Shown here one piece after another: positions 20,811 through 31,634 of a stretch of 45,726 bases of DNA. The first letter of the stretch is position 1; every line of letters begins with the position of its first letter. This DNA comes from Pseudomonadota bacterium. GTDB lineage: Bacteria; Pseudomonadota; Gammaproteobacteria; Burkholderiales; Thiobacillaceae. The DNA is taken from NCBI GenBank assembly GCA_021802555.1, contig JAJZRU010000026.1:1-45726 (forward strand), given 5' to 3'. The notes under the pieces are model-generated. The model was not told where the DNA came from and ran no database searches. It saw nothing but the letters and a program-made list of their open reading frames with translations. The position numbers and the translations under genes were made by a program.

Positions 20811-20938
20811 GGACGGATTCCGGGGAAATTGGCCAATTGTGCTTGGAACCCCCGATTTGCGCCAGGTTTCCCGCATGCATGGAAGCCGCGCGAGTGTCGT
20901 ATCATAGACCTACATCCGTCTAGGGTATCAGCGCCCGC

Positions 20939-22228
20939 ATGCCGTCCGCTTCCCTAAAACTTATCGAGCTCGCCCTGGCCAAATCGAACGCCTTGTTCAG
21001 GCGGATTTTCAATCTTCTTCCGGCCGGCGCCATCGTCCATGCTCACGGCAGGATACTTGCCGCGAATGCCGCGGCCCTGGCGATACTCGAAACCGATGCC
21101 CGGGAACGGGTCGTGGGCCATCACGTCATGGAGTTCATCCACCCGCTCGACCAGGCGCGCGTGCGCAATCGTCTGGAAAGCATGGCGCCCGATCAACGCC
21201 CCAACGATCCGGCCGAAATTCGTGTGCTCACCTGCGGACACGAACTGCGCGTGCTGGGGATGACCACCATGCGGTTCGAGCATCGGGGAACGACCGCCTA
21301 CGTCACCGTGGCCATCGACCTGAGCAAGCGCCACGCCATGGAGGCGAAACTGCGCGAAAGCGAGGAAAATTTCCGCCGCCTGTTCGAAAACATGTCCGAC
21401 GTCTACTACCGCACGGACAGGAACGGCATCGTGCTCATGGTAGGACCCGGGGTGCGCAAGGTGCTGGGCTACGAGCCCGAGGAAATCGTCGGCCGGCAGG
21501 CGGAGAACTTTTATCCGCAGCCTCAGGATCGCGATGCGCTGAAGCAGGCCTTGGGGGAAAAGGGCGAGGTGGTGGATTTTCCAGGCCAGATGGTGCGCAA
21601 GGACGGGCGCATCATCGACATTTCCATCAACACCCGTGTGCTCTACAACGCCTTGGGCGAGTTTGACGGCGTGGAAGGCATCTACCGCGACATCACCGAG
21701 CGCAAGATGCTGGAGCGCGAATTGATGCGCTTGGCCACCACCGATCCGCTCACCGGCATTGCCAACCGCCGCGCCTTTCTGGGCCAGACGCGGGACGCCT
21801 TGAGCCGTTGCGAACGCTACGGCAACAAACTCGCCCTCGCGCTCCTGGACATGGACCACTTCAAAAACGTCAATGACTGCTACGGCCATGCCATGGGCGA
21901 CGAAGTGCTGGTGCGCGCGGTGCAGGCCGTGCAGCAGGAGCTGCGCGAAACCGATCTGTTCGGCCGCCTGGGCGGCGAGGAATTCTGCATCGCCCTGCTG
22001 GAAGCCGACAAGGCCGATGCCATGGCCGTGGCCGGGCGCATCTGCGCGCGCGTGGAGGCGCTGCGCTTCCCGCACGAAGGGGAGAGCTTCGGCGTGAGCG
22101 TGAGCATAGGCACGACCGCCTACCGGCACGGCGACCGGCTGGAGCAACTCATGGAGCGGGCCGACCGAGCCCTGTACGCCGCCAAGGAAGCCGGGCGCAA
22201 CTGCGCCATCTGGCACGAGGCCGCCTGA
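20939..22228 (+). CDS. PAS-PAS-GGDEF diguanylate cyclase
   Basis: A 429-residue soluble signalling protein predicted to make cyclic di-GMP. PAS domains span about residues 18-130 and 140-257, the second containing RRLFENMSDVYYRTDRNGIV and ending in GIYRDITERK. The GGDEF domain spans 262-427. The active site is GGEEF (345-349), intact for catalysis, and an RETD inhibitory I-site (336-339) sits five residues before it, so product feedback is expected. No membrane segment is seen, so the signal is probably cytosolic. It is divergent from lolA and convergent with ftsK, breaking the usual ftsK-lolA adjacency. Confidence 0.94.
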   Translation: MPSASLKLIELALAKSNALFRRIFNLLPAGAIVHAHGRILAANAAALAILETDARERVVGHHVMEFIHPLDQARVRNRLESMAPDQRPNDPAEIRVLTCGHELRVLGMTTMRFEHRGTTAYVTVAIDLSKRHAMEAKLRESEENFRRLFENMSDVYYRTDRNGIVLMVGPGVRKVLGYEPEEIVGRQAENFYPQPQDRDALKQALGEKGEVVDFPGQMVRKDGRIIDISINTRVLYNALGEFDGVEGIYRDITERKMLERELMRLATTDPLTGIANRRAFLGQTRDALSRCERYGNKLALALLDMDHFKNVNDCYGHAMGDEVLVRAVQAVQQELRETDLFGRLGGEEFCIALLEADKADAMAVAGRICARVEALRFPHEGESFGVSVSIGTTAYRHGDRLEQLMERADRALYAAKEAGRNCAIWHEAA

Positions 22229-22242
22229 CTCCGCGTCCTCCG

Positions 22243-24546
22243 TTACTCGCGCTGCGGCGCCAGCACGTCGCGGTTGCCGTTGCTCTGCATGGCGGACACC
22301 AGGCCGGCCTTTTCCATGGCCTCGATGAGGCGGGCGGCGCGGTTGTAACCGATGCGCAAATGGCGCTGCACGGCGGAGATGGAAGCGCGGCGGGTCCTGA
22401 GCACGATTTCCACGGCCTGGTCGTAGAGCGGATCGGCTTCCGCATCGCCGCTCTCGCCCTCTTCCCCCGCGCCGCCCTCTTCCGGCACCTCCAGGATGCC
22501 TTCGATGTAGTCGGGCTCGCCCAGCGCTTTCAGGTGCTCCACCACCCGGTGCACTTCCTCGTCGGCCACATAGGCGCCGTGCACGCGCTGCGGCAGGCCG
22601 CTGCCCGGCGGCAGATAGAGCATGTCGCCCTGGCCCAGGAGGGCTTCCGCACCCATCTGGTCCAGGATGGTGCGCGAATCGATCTTGCTGGACACCTGGA
22701 AGGCGATGCGCGTGGGGATATTGGCCTTGATGAGCCCGGTGATCACGTCCACCGAGGGCCGCTGGGTGGCCAGAATCAAATGGATGCCCGCCGCGCGCGC
22801 CTTCTGCGCCAGCCGGGCGATGAGCTCCTCCACCTTCTTGCCCACCACCATCATCATGTCCGCCAGCTCGTCGATGATCACGATGATGAGGGGCAGCGGC
22901 TCCAGCGGCTCGGGGTTATCCGGCGTCAGGCTGAAGGGATGGGTGAGCGGCTGGCCGGCTTTCTTGGCGTCGCGCACCTTGTGGTTGTAGCCCGCCAGAT
23001 TGCGCACCCCCAGCGTGGACATGAGCTTGTAGCGCCGCTCCATTTCCGCCACGCACCAGTTGAGCGCCGCGCCGGCCTGGCGCATGTCGGTCACCACGGG
23101 GGCGAGCAGGTGGGGTATGCCCTCGTAGACCGACAGCTCCAGCATCTTGGGGTCGACGAGGATGAGCCGCACCATGTCCGGCCCGGCCTTGTAGACCAGC
23201 GAGAGGATCATGGCGTTGATGCCCACCGACTTGCCGGAGCCGGTGGTTCCCGCCACCAGCAGATGAGGCATGCGCGCCAGGTCCGTCACCACCGGGTGGC
23301 CGCCGATGTCCTTGCCGAGCGCGACGGTGAGCGGGCTCGCGGTGTCGTGGTAAGCCTTGGAGCCCAGGATTTCCGACAGCCGCACGGTCTGGCGCCGGAC
23401 GTTGGGGATTTCCAGGCCCATGGTATGGCGCCCCGGGATGGCCTCCACCACACGCACGCTGACGACCGACAGGTTGCGCGCCAGATCCTTGGCCAGATTG
23501 ACGATCTGGCTGCCCTTCACACCCACCGCCGGCTCGATTTCATAGCGCGTGATGACCGGCCCCGGCGATGCCGAGACGACGGCGACGTCGACGCCGAATT
23601 CGCGCAGCTTGCGCTCGATCTGGCGCGAGGTGAACTCCAGCGACTCGGCCGAGACGGGCTCGACCGCCGCATCCGGCTCATCCAGCAGGCTGAGCGGCGG
23701 CAAGGGCGAATCGGGCAGTTCGCGGAACAGCGGCGCCTGCTTTTCCACTTGGGCGCGCTCGGATTTGGGCACTTCTGTCAGCACCGGCTCGATCCGCAGC
23801 GGCGCCGCCTCCTGCAGGCGCTTGCGCTCCTGCGCCAGCGTCTGTTCGCGCATCTGCGCTGCCGCGGCACCGGCCTTCGCATCGCGGCGCCGCTGTATCC
23901 ACGCCACCAGCGCAACATAACTCCATTCCAGGCCCAGTCCGAGCTTTTCGGCCAGGTTGAGCCAGGACTGCCCGGACCATAGGCTGAACCCTATGGCCAT
24001 GAGCAACAGCAGCAGCAGGCTGCCGCCGGTGAAGCCGGCAAGCGCCGCGACCGCGCCGCCCAGCTGTGTGCCGATCACCCCGCCGGCGCCATAGGGCAAG
24101 CCGCTGCTCCAGTTCCACAGCCGCAGATGCTCGACCCCGCTGCTGGCGATCAGCAGCGCCGCGAACCCTGCGCCGCCAATCCAGCGCTGCCGCGCGGCGA
24201 TGGGCGCGGCGTCGAGGTGGCGAAATCCGCGCCAGGCGACGGCGCCGGCCGCCGCCACCCACCACCAGGCGGAATGCCCGAACAAATAGAACAGCATGTC
24301 GGAAATCCAGGCGCCGGCGCGCCCGCCCCAGTTGGCGATGGGCGCGCCCGAGCCCGTGGTCGAGAAGCCCGGATCGGCCAGGCTGTGGCTGAACAGCACG
24401 CCGGCCAGAAAAAGTGCCAGAAAGGCCACCGCAAGGGCGCGCGCCTCGCGCAACAGGCGCTGCAAGCGGGGCGGCAAACTGGCAGGAGCGGCGGCGCGGC
24501 GCGGGCGGACGGCGGACATGGGCGTCGAAGAGTGGTTCTCGGCCAT
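22243..24546 (-). CDS. ftsK: DNA translocase FtsK
   Basis: A 767-residue septal DNA pump that segregates chromosome termini and activates XerCD. The N-terminus has about four transmembrane segments (37-190), then a short charged linker (215-300), the motor with Walker A GTTGSGKS (433-440) and Walker [11 protein letters not shown] (554-563), and a gamma winged helix at the end (about 705-767, [21 protein letters not shown], in part) that reads KOPS sites. The start is taken at ATG 24546; ATG 24519 (MSAVRPRR) is an alternative and neither has a clear ribosome binding site. It converges on the GGDEF gene with a 14-bp gap. Confidence 0.96.
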   Translation of the reverse strand: MAENHSSTPMSAVRPRRAAAPASLPPRLQRLLREARALAVAFLALFLAGVLFSHSLADPGFSTTGSGAPIANWGGRAGAWISDMLFYLFGHSAWWWVAAAGAVAWRGFRHLDAAPIAARQRWIGGAGFAALLIASSGVEHLRLWNWSSGLPYGAGGVIGTQLGGAVAALAGFTGGSLLLLLLMAIGFSLWSGQSWLNLAEKLGLGLEWSYVALVAWIQRRRDAKAGAAAAQMREQTLAQERKRLQEAAPLRIEPVLTEVPKSERAQVEKQAPLFRELPDSPLPPLSLLDEPDAAVEPVSAESLEFTSRQIERKLREFGVDVAVVSASPGPVITRYEIEPAVGVKGSQIVNLAKDLARNLSVVSVRVVEAIPGRHTMGLEIPNVRRQTVRLSEILGSKAYHDTASPLTVALGKDIGGHPVVTDLARMPHLLVAGTTGSGKSVGINAMILSLVYKAGPDMVRLILVDPKMLELSVYEGIPHLLAPVVTDMRQAGAALNWCVAEMERRYKLMSTLGVRNLAGYNHKVRDAKKAGQPLTHPFSLTPDNPEPLEPLPLIIVIIDELADMMMVVGKKVEELIARLAQKARAAGIHLILATQRPSVDVITGLIKANIPTRIAFQVSSKIDSRTILDQMGAEALLGQGDMLYLPPGSGLPQRVHGAYVADEEVHRVVEHLKALGEPDYIEGILEVPEEGGAGEEGESGDAEADPLYDQAVEIVLRTRRASISAVQRHLRIGYNRAARLIEAMEKAGLVSAMQSNGNRDVLAPQRE

Positions 24547-25864
<1,318 letters not shown>

Positions 25865-25866
25865 CC

Positions 25867-26439
25867 ATGGCCAGCGCCGCGGACGGCGGCAAGCCACCGC
25901 GTCTTCCCGACTCCGACATTGCCTTGTTCCGCGAAGCGGCCCGGGGCGTCACGCCGCTGCCTGCGGAAAACCGTGCGCCGGTGCGTCCGTCGCGCCCGCG
26001 CCCTTTGCCCCGGCAGCGCTGGAAGGACGAGGCCCAGGTGCTGCAGGATGCCCTGGCCGACCCCTGGGACGCGCTGGAGCACGGCGAGAACGGCGAGGCG
26101 CTTTTTTACGCGCGCCCCGGGCTGCCGCACGCGGCGCTGCGCAAGCTCAAGCGGGGCAGTTGGGCCATACGCGCGCAGCTCGACCTGCACGGCATGCGCT
26201 CCGAGGAGGCCAGGTTGGCGCTGGCCGAGTTCCTGCGCCGCTGCGCACGCCAGGACCACCGCTGCGTGCGCATCATCCACGGCAAGGGCCTGTCGTCGCC
26301 CAATCGCGAGCCGGTGCTCAAGCGCAAGCTGCGCCATTGGCTCATGCAAAGAGACGACGTGCTCGCATTCTGCCAGGCGCGGCCGCCCGACGGCGGCGCC
26401 GGAGCGGTGATTGTGCTCTTGAAATCCCCCACCCACTGA
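25867..26439 (+). CDS. smrB: Smr-domain endonuclease, SmrB/YfcN-like
   Basis: A 190-residue protein with a C-terminal Smr domain: LDLHGMRSEEARLAL gives the DLHG motif and RIIHGKGLSS the HGxG motif. The N-terminal SDIALFREAARGVTPL resembles the N-terminus of E. coli SmrB (YfcN), which cuts mRNA between collided ribosomes. The end AFCQARPPDGGAGAVIVLL also fits that family. A ribosome-rescue role is inferred from this similarity; a MutS2-like DNA role is less likely because the MutS core is absent. It starts 2 nt after trxB. Confidence 0.88.
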   Translation: MASAADGGKPPRLPDSDIALFREAARGVTPLPAENRAPVRPSRPRPLPRQRWKDEAQVLQDALADPWDALEHGENGEALFYARPGLPHAALRKLKRGSWAIRAQLDLHGMRSEEARLALAEFLRRCARQDHRCVRIIHGKGLSSPNREPVLKRKLRHWLMQRDDVLAFCQARPPDGGAGAVIVLLKSPTH

Positions 26440-26447
26440 GCTTAGCC

Positions 26448-26900
26448 ATGGATGCCTCCACCGATTTCCAGCTCCCCGCCACCGGCGGCCAGACCTTCAG
26501 CCTCTCCAAGCAGCGCGGCAACATCGTCGTGCTCTATTTCTATCCCAAGGACAACACCCCCGGCTGCACCACGGAAGGCCAGGAGTTCCGCGATCTTCAT
26601 GCCCAATTCGAGCAAGCCGGGGCCGTGGTCGCCGGCATCTCCCGCGACAGCCTGAAGTCGCACGAAAACTTCAAGGCCAAGGAAGGCTTCCCCTTCCCGC
26701 TGCTCGCCGACGCGGACGAGAAGGTCTGCGAGCAATTCGGCGTCATGAAGCTGAAGAACATGTACGGCAAGCAGGTGCGCGGCGTGGAGCGCAGCACCTT
26801 CGTCTTCGACCGCGCCGGCAACCTGGCCAAGGAATGGCGCGCGGTGAAGGCGCCCGGCCATGCCACCGAAGTGCTGGCCTTCGTCCGTACCCTGAAATGA
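26448..26900 (+). CDS. bcp: thioredoxin-dependent peroxiredoxin Bcp/PrxQ
   Basis: A 150-residue peroxiredoxin that reduces hydroperoxides using thioredoxin. The peroxidatic cysteine is C40 in PKDNTPGCTTEG. The second cysteine found five residues later in E. coli Bcp is replaced here by glutamine (Q45), so resolution may use C94 (EKVCEQFGV) or an external thiol. The PGxATEVLAF end is typical. The next gene overlaps it by 4 nt. Linkage to trxB three genes away fits a thioredoxin-driven peroxide defence. Confidence 0.93.
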   Translation: MDASTDFQLPATGGQTFSLSKQRGNIVVLYFYPKDNTPGCTTEGQEFRDLHAQFEQAGAVVAGISRDSLKSHENFKAKEGFPFPLLADADEKVCEQFGVMKLKNMYGKQVRGVERSTFVFDRAGNLAKEWRAVKAPGHATEVLAFVRTLK

Positions 26901-28330
26901 CAACCGACCGAGCCATACTTCCCAAACGCACCATGCCCAAAAAAGCTGTTTCCACCAAGCTGTTCGTGCTCGATACCAACGTGCTCATGCACGACCCCAC
27001 CTGTCTATTCCGCTTCGAGGAGCACGACGTCTTCCTGCCCATCGCCACGCTGGAAGAGCTCGATCAGCACAAGAAAGGCATGAGTGAGGTCTCGCGCAAC
27101 GTGCGCCAGGCCAGCCGCTTCCTGGACGAGATCGTCGGCCGCGCGGATAACGACATCGAAGCCGGCATGCCCCTGGCGCCGCATTCCCACGATGCCGCCA
27201 CCGGCCGGCTGTTTTTGCAGACGCGCGCCATCACCGCCGACATGCCGACCAGCCTGCCCACCAGCAAGGTGGACAACCAGATCCTCGGCGTGGTGCTGGC
27301 GCTCACCCGGCAGTTCCCCAAGCGCCAGGTCATTCTGGTGTCGAAAGACATCAACATGCGGATCAAGGCCCGCACCCTCAACCTGCCGGCCGAGGATTAT
27401 TTCAACGACAAGGTGCTGGAAGACACCGACCTCCTGTACACCGGCGTGCGCGAACTGGAAGCCGGCTTCTGGGAAAAACACGGCCGCGGCATGGAATCCT
27501 GGCAGGCCAACGGCCATACCTATTACCGCCTCCGCGGCCCGCTGGTCGACAGCTTCCTGGTGAACGAATTCCTCTATCAGGAAGGCGAAAGCCCGCTGCA
27601 TCTGCGCGTGCGCTCGGTGGCGGGAAAAAACGCCGAGCTGGAGACCATCAGGGACTACTCCCACCAGAAGAACAACGTCTGGGGCATCACGGCGCGCAAC
27701 CGCGAGCAGAATTTCGCCCTCAACGTGCTCATGGATCCGGACATCGATTTCGTCTCCCTGCTGGGCCAGGCCGGCACGGGCAAGACCCTGCTGACCCTGG
27801 CCGCCGGGCTGGCCCAGGTGCTGGAGAAGAAAATTTATTCGGAGATCATCATGACCCGCGTGACCGTGCCGGTAGGCGAGGACATCGGCTTCCTGCCGGG
27901 CACGGAAGAGGAAAAGATGACGCCCTGGATGGGCGCGCTGGAAGACAACCTCGACGTGCTCAACAAGAGCGACGACGAGGCCGGCGACTGGGGGCGTGCA
28001 GCCACGCAGGATCTCATCCGCAGCCGCATCAAGATCAAGTCGCTGAACTTCATGCGCGGGCGCACTTTCATCAACAAATACCTGATCATCGACGAGGCGC
28101 AGAACCTCACGCCCAAGCAGATGAAAACCCTCATCACGCGCGCCGGCCCGGGCACCAAGGTGGTCTGCCTGGGCAATATCGCGCAGATCGACACGCCCTA
28201 CCTCACCGAAGGCAGCTCGGGCCTGACCTATGTGGTGGATCATTTCAAGGGCTGGCCGCACAGCGGCCACGTCACCCTGGCCAGGGGAGAGCGTTCGCGC
28301 CTGGCGGATTTCGCCGCCGAGTCCTTGTAG
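26897..28330 (+). CDS. phoH2: PIN-PhoH fusion protein (PhoH2-type)
   Basis: A 477-residue cytosolic protein with an N-terminal PIN nuclease domain (LFVLDTNVLMHDP near residue 23, LPTSKVDNQILGVVLAL, VILVSKDINMRIKA) and a C-terminal PhoH ATPase domain with Walker A GQAGTGKTLLTLA and Walker B KYLIIDEAQNLTP. Such proteins are ATP-dependent RNA helicase-nucleases in the few cases studied. ATG 26897 overlaps the bcp stop (ATGA); ATG 26933, closer to the PIN domain, is an equally reasonable start. It ends the trxB-smrB-bcp-phoH2 operon. Confidence 0.93.
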   Translation: MTTDRAILPKRTMPKKAVSTKLFVLDTNVLMHDPTCLFRFEEHDVFLPIATLEELDQHKKGMSEVSRNVRQASRFLDEIVGRADNDIEAGMPLAPHSHDAATGRLFLQTRAITADMPTSLPTSKVDNQILGVVLALTRQFPKRQVILVSKDINMRIKARTLNLPAEDYFNDKVLEDTDLLYTGVRELEAGFWEKHGRGMESWQANGHTYYRLRGPLVDSFLVNEFLYQEGESPLHLRVRSVAGKNAELETIRDYSHQKNNVWGITARNREQNFALNVLMDPDIDFVSLLGQAGTGKTLLTLAAGLAQVLEKKIYSEIIMTRVTVPVGEDIGFLPGTEEEKMTPWMGALEDNLDVLNKSDDEAGDWGRAATQDLIRSRIKIKSLNFMRGRTFINKYLIIDEAQNLTPKQMKTLITRAGPGTKVVCLGNIAQIDTPYLTEGSSGLTYVVDHFKGWPHSGHVTLARGERSRLADFAAESL

Positions 28331-28338
28331 CTTCGGGC

Positions 28339-28355
28339 GCCAGCTATTGGCTGGC
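28339..28355. terminator. hairpin between convergent phoH2 and rluB
   Basis: GCCAGC and GCTGGC form a 6-bp stem with loop TATTG in the 47-bp gap between two convergent genes. The position suits a bidirectional terminator, but there is no T-run on either side, so efficiency is doubtful. Confidence 0.3.
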
Positions 28356-28377
28356 CGCGGGAAGCGCAAATCTGCGG

Positions 28378-29247
28378 TCAGCCAGGGGAGTAGTGCCGGC
28401 GCTGCGGCGCATCCCGCACGGGCAGGGCCAGGTCCGCCCATTTGAGCAGCCCCCCGACTTCCCCGGCCGGGAGCTCCCAGGCCTGCCCCCGTTTCAGTTG
28501 CGGCGGCATAGCAACGGGCCCGAAGCGCACACGGATGAGGCGGGACACGGTAACGCCCACGGCCTCGAACAAACGCCGCACCTCGCGGTGGCGCCCTTCG
28601 CGCACTACCACGCGCCACCAGCGATTGGCCCCCTCCCCCCCCGCAGCATCGAGCTTTTCCAGGCGGGCGGGGCCGTCTTCCAACTGCACGCCGGCGAGCA
28701 GCGCCTGCTGCTCGGTTTCGCCCAGCTCCCCCAACACGCGCACGGCATATTCGCGCTCGACTTCATAGCGCGGATGCATCAACCGATTGGCCAGTTCGCC
28801 GCTGGTGGTGAAGATGAGCAGCCCCTCGGTATTGATGTCCAGACGCCCGATGGCGATCCACTTGGCGCCGTGGATCCTGGGCAGGGCATCGAACACGCTG
28901 GGGCGGCCCTGCGGATCGGCGCGCGAGACGATCTCGCCCTCGGGTTTGTGGTACAGCAGCACGCGCACGCGCTTTTCCGCCGCCGCACGCAGATACACCC
29001 GGCGTCCGCTCACTTTGATGACGTCGGCAGCGGTGACCGGCTGGCCGATGACGGCGCGCTCGCCGTTCACTTGCACGCGGCCTTCGGCGATCCAGTCCTC
29101 CATTTCGCGCCGCGACCCCAGCCCCGCATCGGCCAGCGCTTTGTGCAGGCGCACCGCCGGACCGGCGGCGGCGCGGCGGGCCGCGGCGGCCTCGGCACGC
29201 CGGTTGAGCGTTTGCGTGTCGGGCCGGAAAGGCGTGCGTTTTTTCAT
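28378..29247 (-). CDS. rluB: 23S rRNA pseudouridine(2605) synthase RluB
   Basis: A 289-residue pseudouridine synthase of the RsuA/RluB/RluE/RluF group acting on 23S rRNA. The N-terminal S4 RNA-binding domain (RLHKALADAGLGSRREMEDW, about 33-90) is followed by the catalytic domain with the active aspartate in IGRLDINTEGLLI, then REGRHREVRRLFEAVG and VSRLIRVRFG. The N-terminal 30 residues are basic and Ala-rich. A TACAAT on the minus strand (29275-29280) is a possible -10. Convergent with phoH2. Confidence 0.95.
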   Translation of the reverse strand: MKKRTPFRPDTQTLNRRAEAAAARRAAAGPAVRLHKALADAGLGSRREMEDWIAEGRVQVNGERAVIGQPVTAADVIKVSGRRVYLRAAAEKRVRVLLYHKPEGEIVSRADPQGRPSVFDALPRIHGAKWIAIGRLDINTEGLLIFTTSGELANRLMHPRYEVEREYAVRVLGELGETEQQALLAGVQLEDGPARLEKLDAAGGEGANRWWRVVVREGRHREVRRLFEAVGVTVSRLIRVRFGPVAMPPQLKRGQAWELPAGEVGGLLKWADLALPVRDAPQRRHYSPG

Positions 29248-29352
29248 GTGCGAAGGGAAAGAGGCCAGGGCGGCATTGTACGTCTTATCAGCCGGCTGGC
29301 TTGCGCGCCACCACAGATGATGCCGCGGGGCAGGGGTGCCCGAGGGACTCCG

Positions 29353-31107
29353 CTATTCCCCGCGCCTAAACAGCTTGTCGAGTTCGGCCAGAGGCCACTC
29401 GAACCAGGTCGGGCGGCCGTGGTTGCATTGGCCGGCGCGCTCGGTGGCCTCCATGGCGCGCAACAGGGCGTTCATTTCCGCCAGGCTCAGGCGTCGGTTC
29501 GCGCGCACCGCGCCATGACAGGCCAGGGTCGCCAGCAGCTCGTTGCGCCGCTCTTCCAGCAGGCGCGAGACGCCGTATACGCCCACCTCGCGCAGTACGT
29601 CGCGCGCCAGGGCCACGGGATCGGCATCCTTGAGCAGGGCCGGCACCGTGCGCACCGCCACGGCCGTGGGCGACAGCACCGAGAGATCGAAACCGATGGC
29701 GCGCAGCTTGTCGCCCTCCTCTTCGAGCAATGCGCTTTGCGCCTCGGCTACGCTCAAGGTCACGGGGATGAGCAGCGCTTGGGTAGGCACCGTGCGCGCT
29801 TCCAGGGCGCGCTTGAGTTCTTCGTACACCACCCGCTCGTGCGCGGCGTGCATGTCCACCAGCACCAGGCCGCGCGCATTCTGCGCCAGCACGTAGATGC
29901 CGTGCAGCTGCCCCAGCGCGTAGCCCAGCGGCGGCACTTCCGCGTCCGCGGCGGGTGCGGGGGCAGCCGCGGGCGGCTGGGCCAAGGCCGCATAAAACGC
30001 CAGGCCCTGCGCCGCGTCCAGCCTCATGCTTTGCTGCGCGGCCGGATATTGCGGCGCCGGCACACGCGGCGACACACCCCCAGGCGCCGTCTCCAGGCGC
30101 GCCGCCGGCTGCTGCGCGGCCGTGCCGCCCAGCGCGCGCTCCAGGGCGTGATAGAGAAACTGGTGCACGGCGTGCGCGTCGCGGAAACGCACCTCGGTCT
30201 TGGCCGGATGCACGTTCACGTCCACCGCTTCGGCGGGAAGCTCCAGGAACAGGACATAGGCCGGCTGGCGGTCGTGATGGAGGATGTCCCGGTAAGCCTC
30301 GCGCAAGGCATGGCTCACCAGCTTGTCGCGCACATAGCGCCCGTTGACGAAGGCGTACTGGGCCTCGCGCCCGCTACGGGCATAGGCCGGCAGCGCGGCC
30401 AGGCCATGCAGGTGCAGCGCCCCAGCCCGGGCGTCCACCGCCACGGCGGCCGCGGCAAAGTCCTCGCCCAACACCTGCGCAATGCGTCCTGCAGCGTCAG
30501 CCGGCGCATGGCGCGCCTGCACCCGCTGATTGTGGCTCAGGGTCCAGCGCACCTGCGGGCTGGCCAGGGCCAGCCTGCGCCACACCTCGGCACAGTGGCC
30601 GTACTCTGTGGCCGCGCTGCGCAGGAATTTGCGCCGCGCGGGCGTGTTGAAGAAAAGCTCGGCCACGCTCACTACGCTGCCGCATTCCAGTGCGCTGGGG
30701 CGCACTTCGCCCAGTCGGCCGCCCTCGCAGGCAAGCTCCCAGGCATGCGATTCGCTCCGGGTGCGGCTCGCCAGACGCAGGCGCGCCACCGCCGCCATGC
30801 TGGCGAGCGCCTCGCCGCGAAAACCCAGGCTGGCGACGCGCTCCAGATCGTCGAGGCTGCCGATCTTGCTGGTGGCGTGGCGCGCCAGGGCCAAGGGCAG
30901 ATCTTCGGGCCCCATGCCGCAGCCGTCGTCCTCGACGCGAATCAGGCCCATGCCCCCCTCCTCCAGGCGCACGTCGATGTGCCTAGCCCCGGCGTCCAGG
31001 CTGTTCTCCAGCAATTCCTTGAGCGCGGAGGCCGGACGCTCCACCACTTCGCCGGCCGCGATCTGGGAAATCAGCAGGTCGGGCAGGACGCGGATGCGCG
31101 GCGTCAT
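29353..31107 (-). CDS. mutL: DNA mismatch repair protein MutL (endonuclease type)
   Basis: A 584-residue mismatch repair ATPase. The GHKL motifs are ELLENSLDAGA (31-41), DDGCGM (60-65), ATSKIG (78-83) and GFRGEALASM (95-104). The C-terminal domain has DMHAAHERVVYE (418-429), the DQHA(X)2E(X)4E metal-binding endonuclease motif of MutL proteins from bacteria lacking MutH, plus LACHGAVRAN and CNHGRPT. It therefore probably nicks DNA itself. ATG 31107 overlaps the hemerythrin-like gene stop (ATGA). No miaA or hfq follows, unlike in E. coli. Confidence 0.97.
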   Translation of the reverse strand: MTPRIRVLPDLLISQIAAGEVVERPASALKELLENSLDAGARHIDVRLEEGGMGLIRVEDDGCGMGPEDLPLALARHATSKIGSLDDLERVASLGFRGEALASMAAVARLRLASRTRSESHAWELACEGGRLGEVRPSALECGSVVSVAELFFNTPARRKFLRSAATEYGHCAEVWRRLALASPQVRWTLSHNQRVQARHAPADAAGRIAQVLGEDFAAAAVAVDARAGALHLHGLAALPAYARSGREAQYAFVNGRYVRDKLVSHALREAYRDILHHDRQPAYVLFLELPAEAVDVNVHPAKTEVRFRDAHAVHQFLYHALERALGGTAAQQPAARLETAPGGVSPRVPAPQYPAAQQSMRLDAAQGLAFYAALAQPPAAAPAPAADAEVPPLGYALGQLHGIYVLAQNARGLVLVDMHAAHERVVYEELKRALEARTVPTQALLIPVTLSVAEAQSALLEEEGDKLRAIGFDLSVLSPTAVAVRTVPALLKDADPVALARDVLREVGVYGVSRLLEERRNELLATLACHGAVRANRRLSLAEMNALLRAMEATERAGQCNHGRPTWFEWPLAELDKLFRRGE

Positions 31108-31634
31108 GCCAGGCCGCGCCGGGCGCGCATGGCCTGCCCCAGCTCGGCTAGGTCGGCGGCCGTGAGCAGGCGCCGCGCGGCCGGCAGGATGCGGCTGTTT
31201 TCCAGGTCCAGGTGCACGCGATTGCGGGCGATGAACTCCGCCGCCAGGTCCGCGGGCAGCGCCGCGCTGCGCCCTTGTGCCAGCAGATCGAGCATGCCTT
31301 CGAAGCGCGCCCATAGGGCATCAAGGGCGCGATGCTGGCGTTCCAATAGCGCCGGCAGGTCGGCCAGCGCCGCGTGCCCGCCATCCAGGCGCGCGAGCAG
31401 GAGCGGGAACAGGTTTTCCTCCTCGTCCTGATGGTGCAGCGGCGCGGCCTGGCGGAAATATTTGAGTATGCCCGCGGCCGCCTGGCTAGCCGCCGCGTCG
31501 CCACCGTGGCGCCCGACATGCGCGATCAGCTTTTCCAGCGTGGCACATTGCTGCTCTACGCGGCCATGGCAGGCCTGCAACAGCTCCAGGGGCGCATCGA
31601 AGCCGGCTGCCGTTTCCTGCCGCAGCAGATTCAT
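31104..31634 (-). CDS. hemerythrin HHE-domain protein
   Basis: A 176-residue, all-helical protein predicted to bind a di-iron centre. Candidate ligands follow the HHE pattern: H23 (ACHGRVEQQ), the HHQDEEENLFPLL block near 67-79, H101 (ERQHRALD) and a late RVHLDLENSRILP. Such proteins sense or handle oxygen, nitric oxide or iron. It is sandwiched by 4-nt overlaps between the SirB2-like gene and mutL, so it is translated from the same message. Why it is coupled to mismatch repair is unclear. Confidence 0.9.
   Translation of the reverse strand: MNLLRQETAAGFDAPLELLQACHGRVEQQCATLEKLIAHVGRHGGDAAASQAAAGILKYFRQAAPLHHQDEEENLFPLLLARLDGGHAALADLPALLERQHRALDALWARFEGMLDLLAQGRSAALPADLAAEFIARNRVHLDLENSRILPAARRLLTAADLAELGQAMRARRGLA

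Noticed and set aside
28393-31431. Open frame of about 1,010 codons on the plus strand
   Set aside because: It is antisense to rluB, mutL and the hemerythrin-like gene, is rich in His/Arg/Gln/Gly without domains, and arises from GC-rich codons on the other strand.
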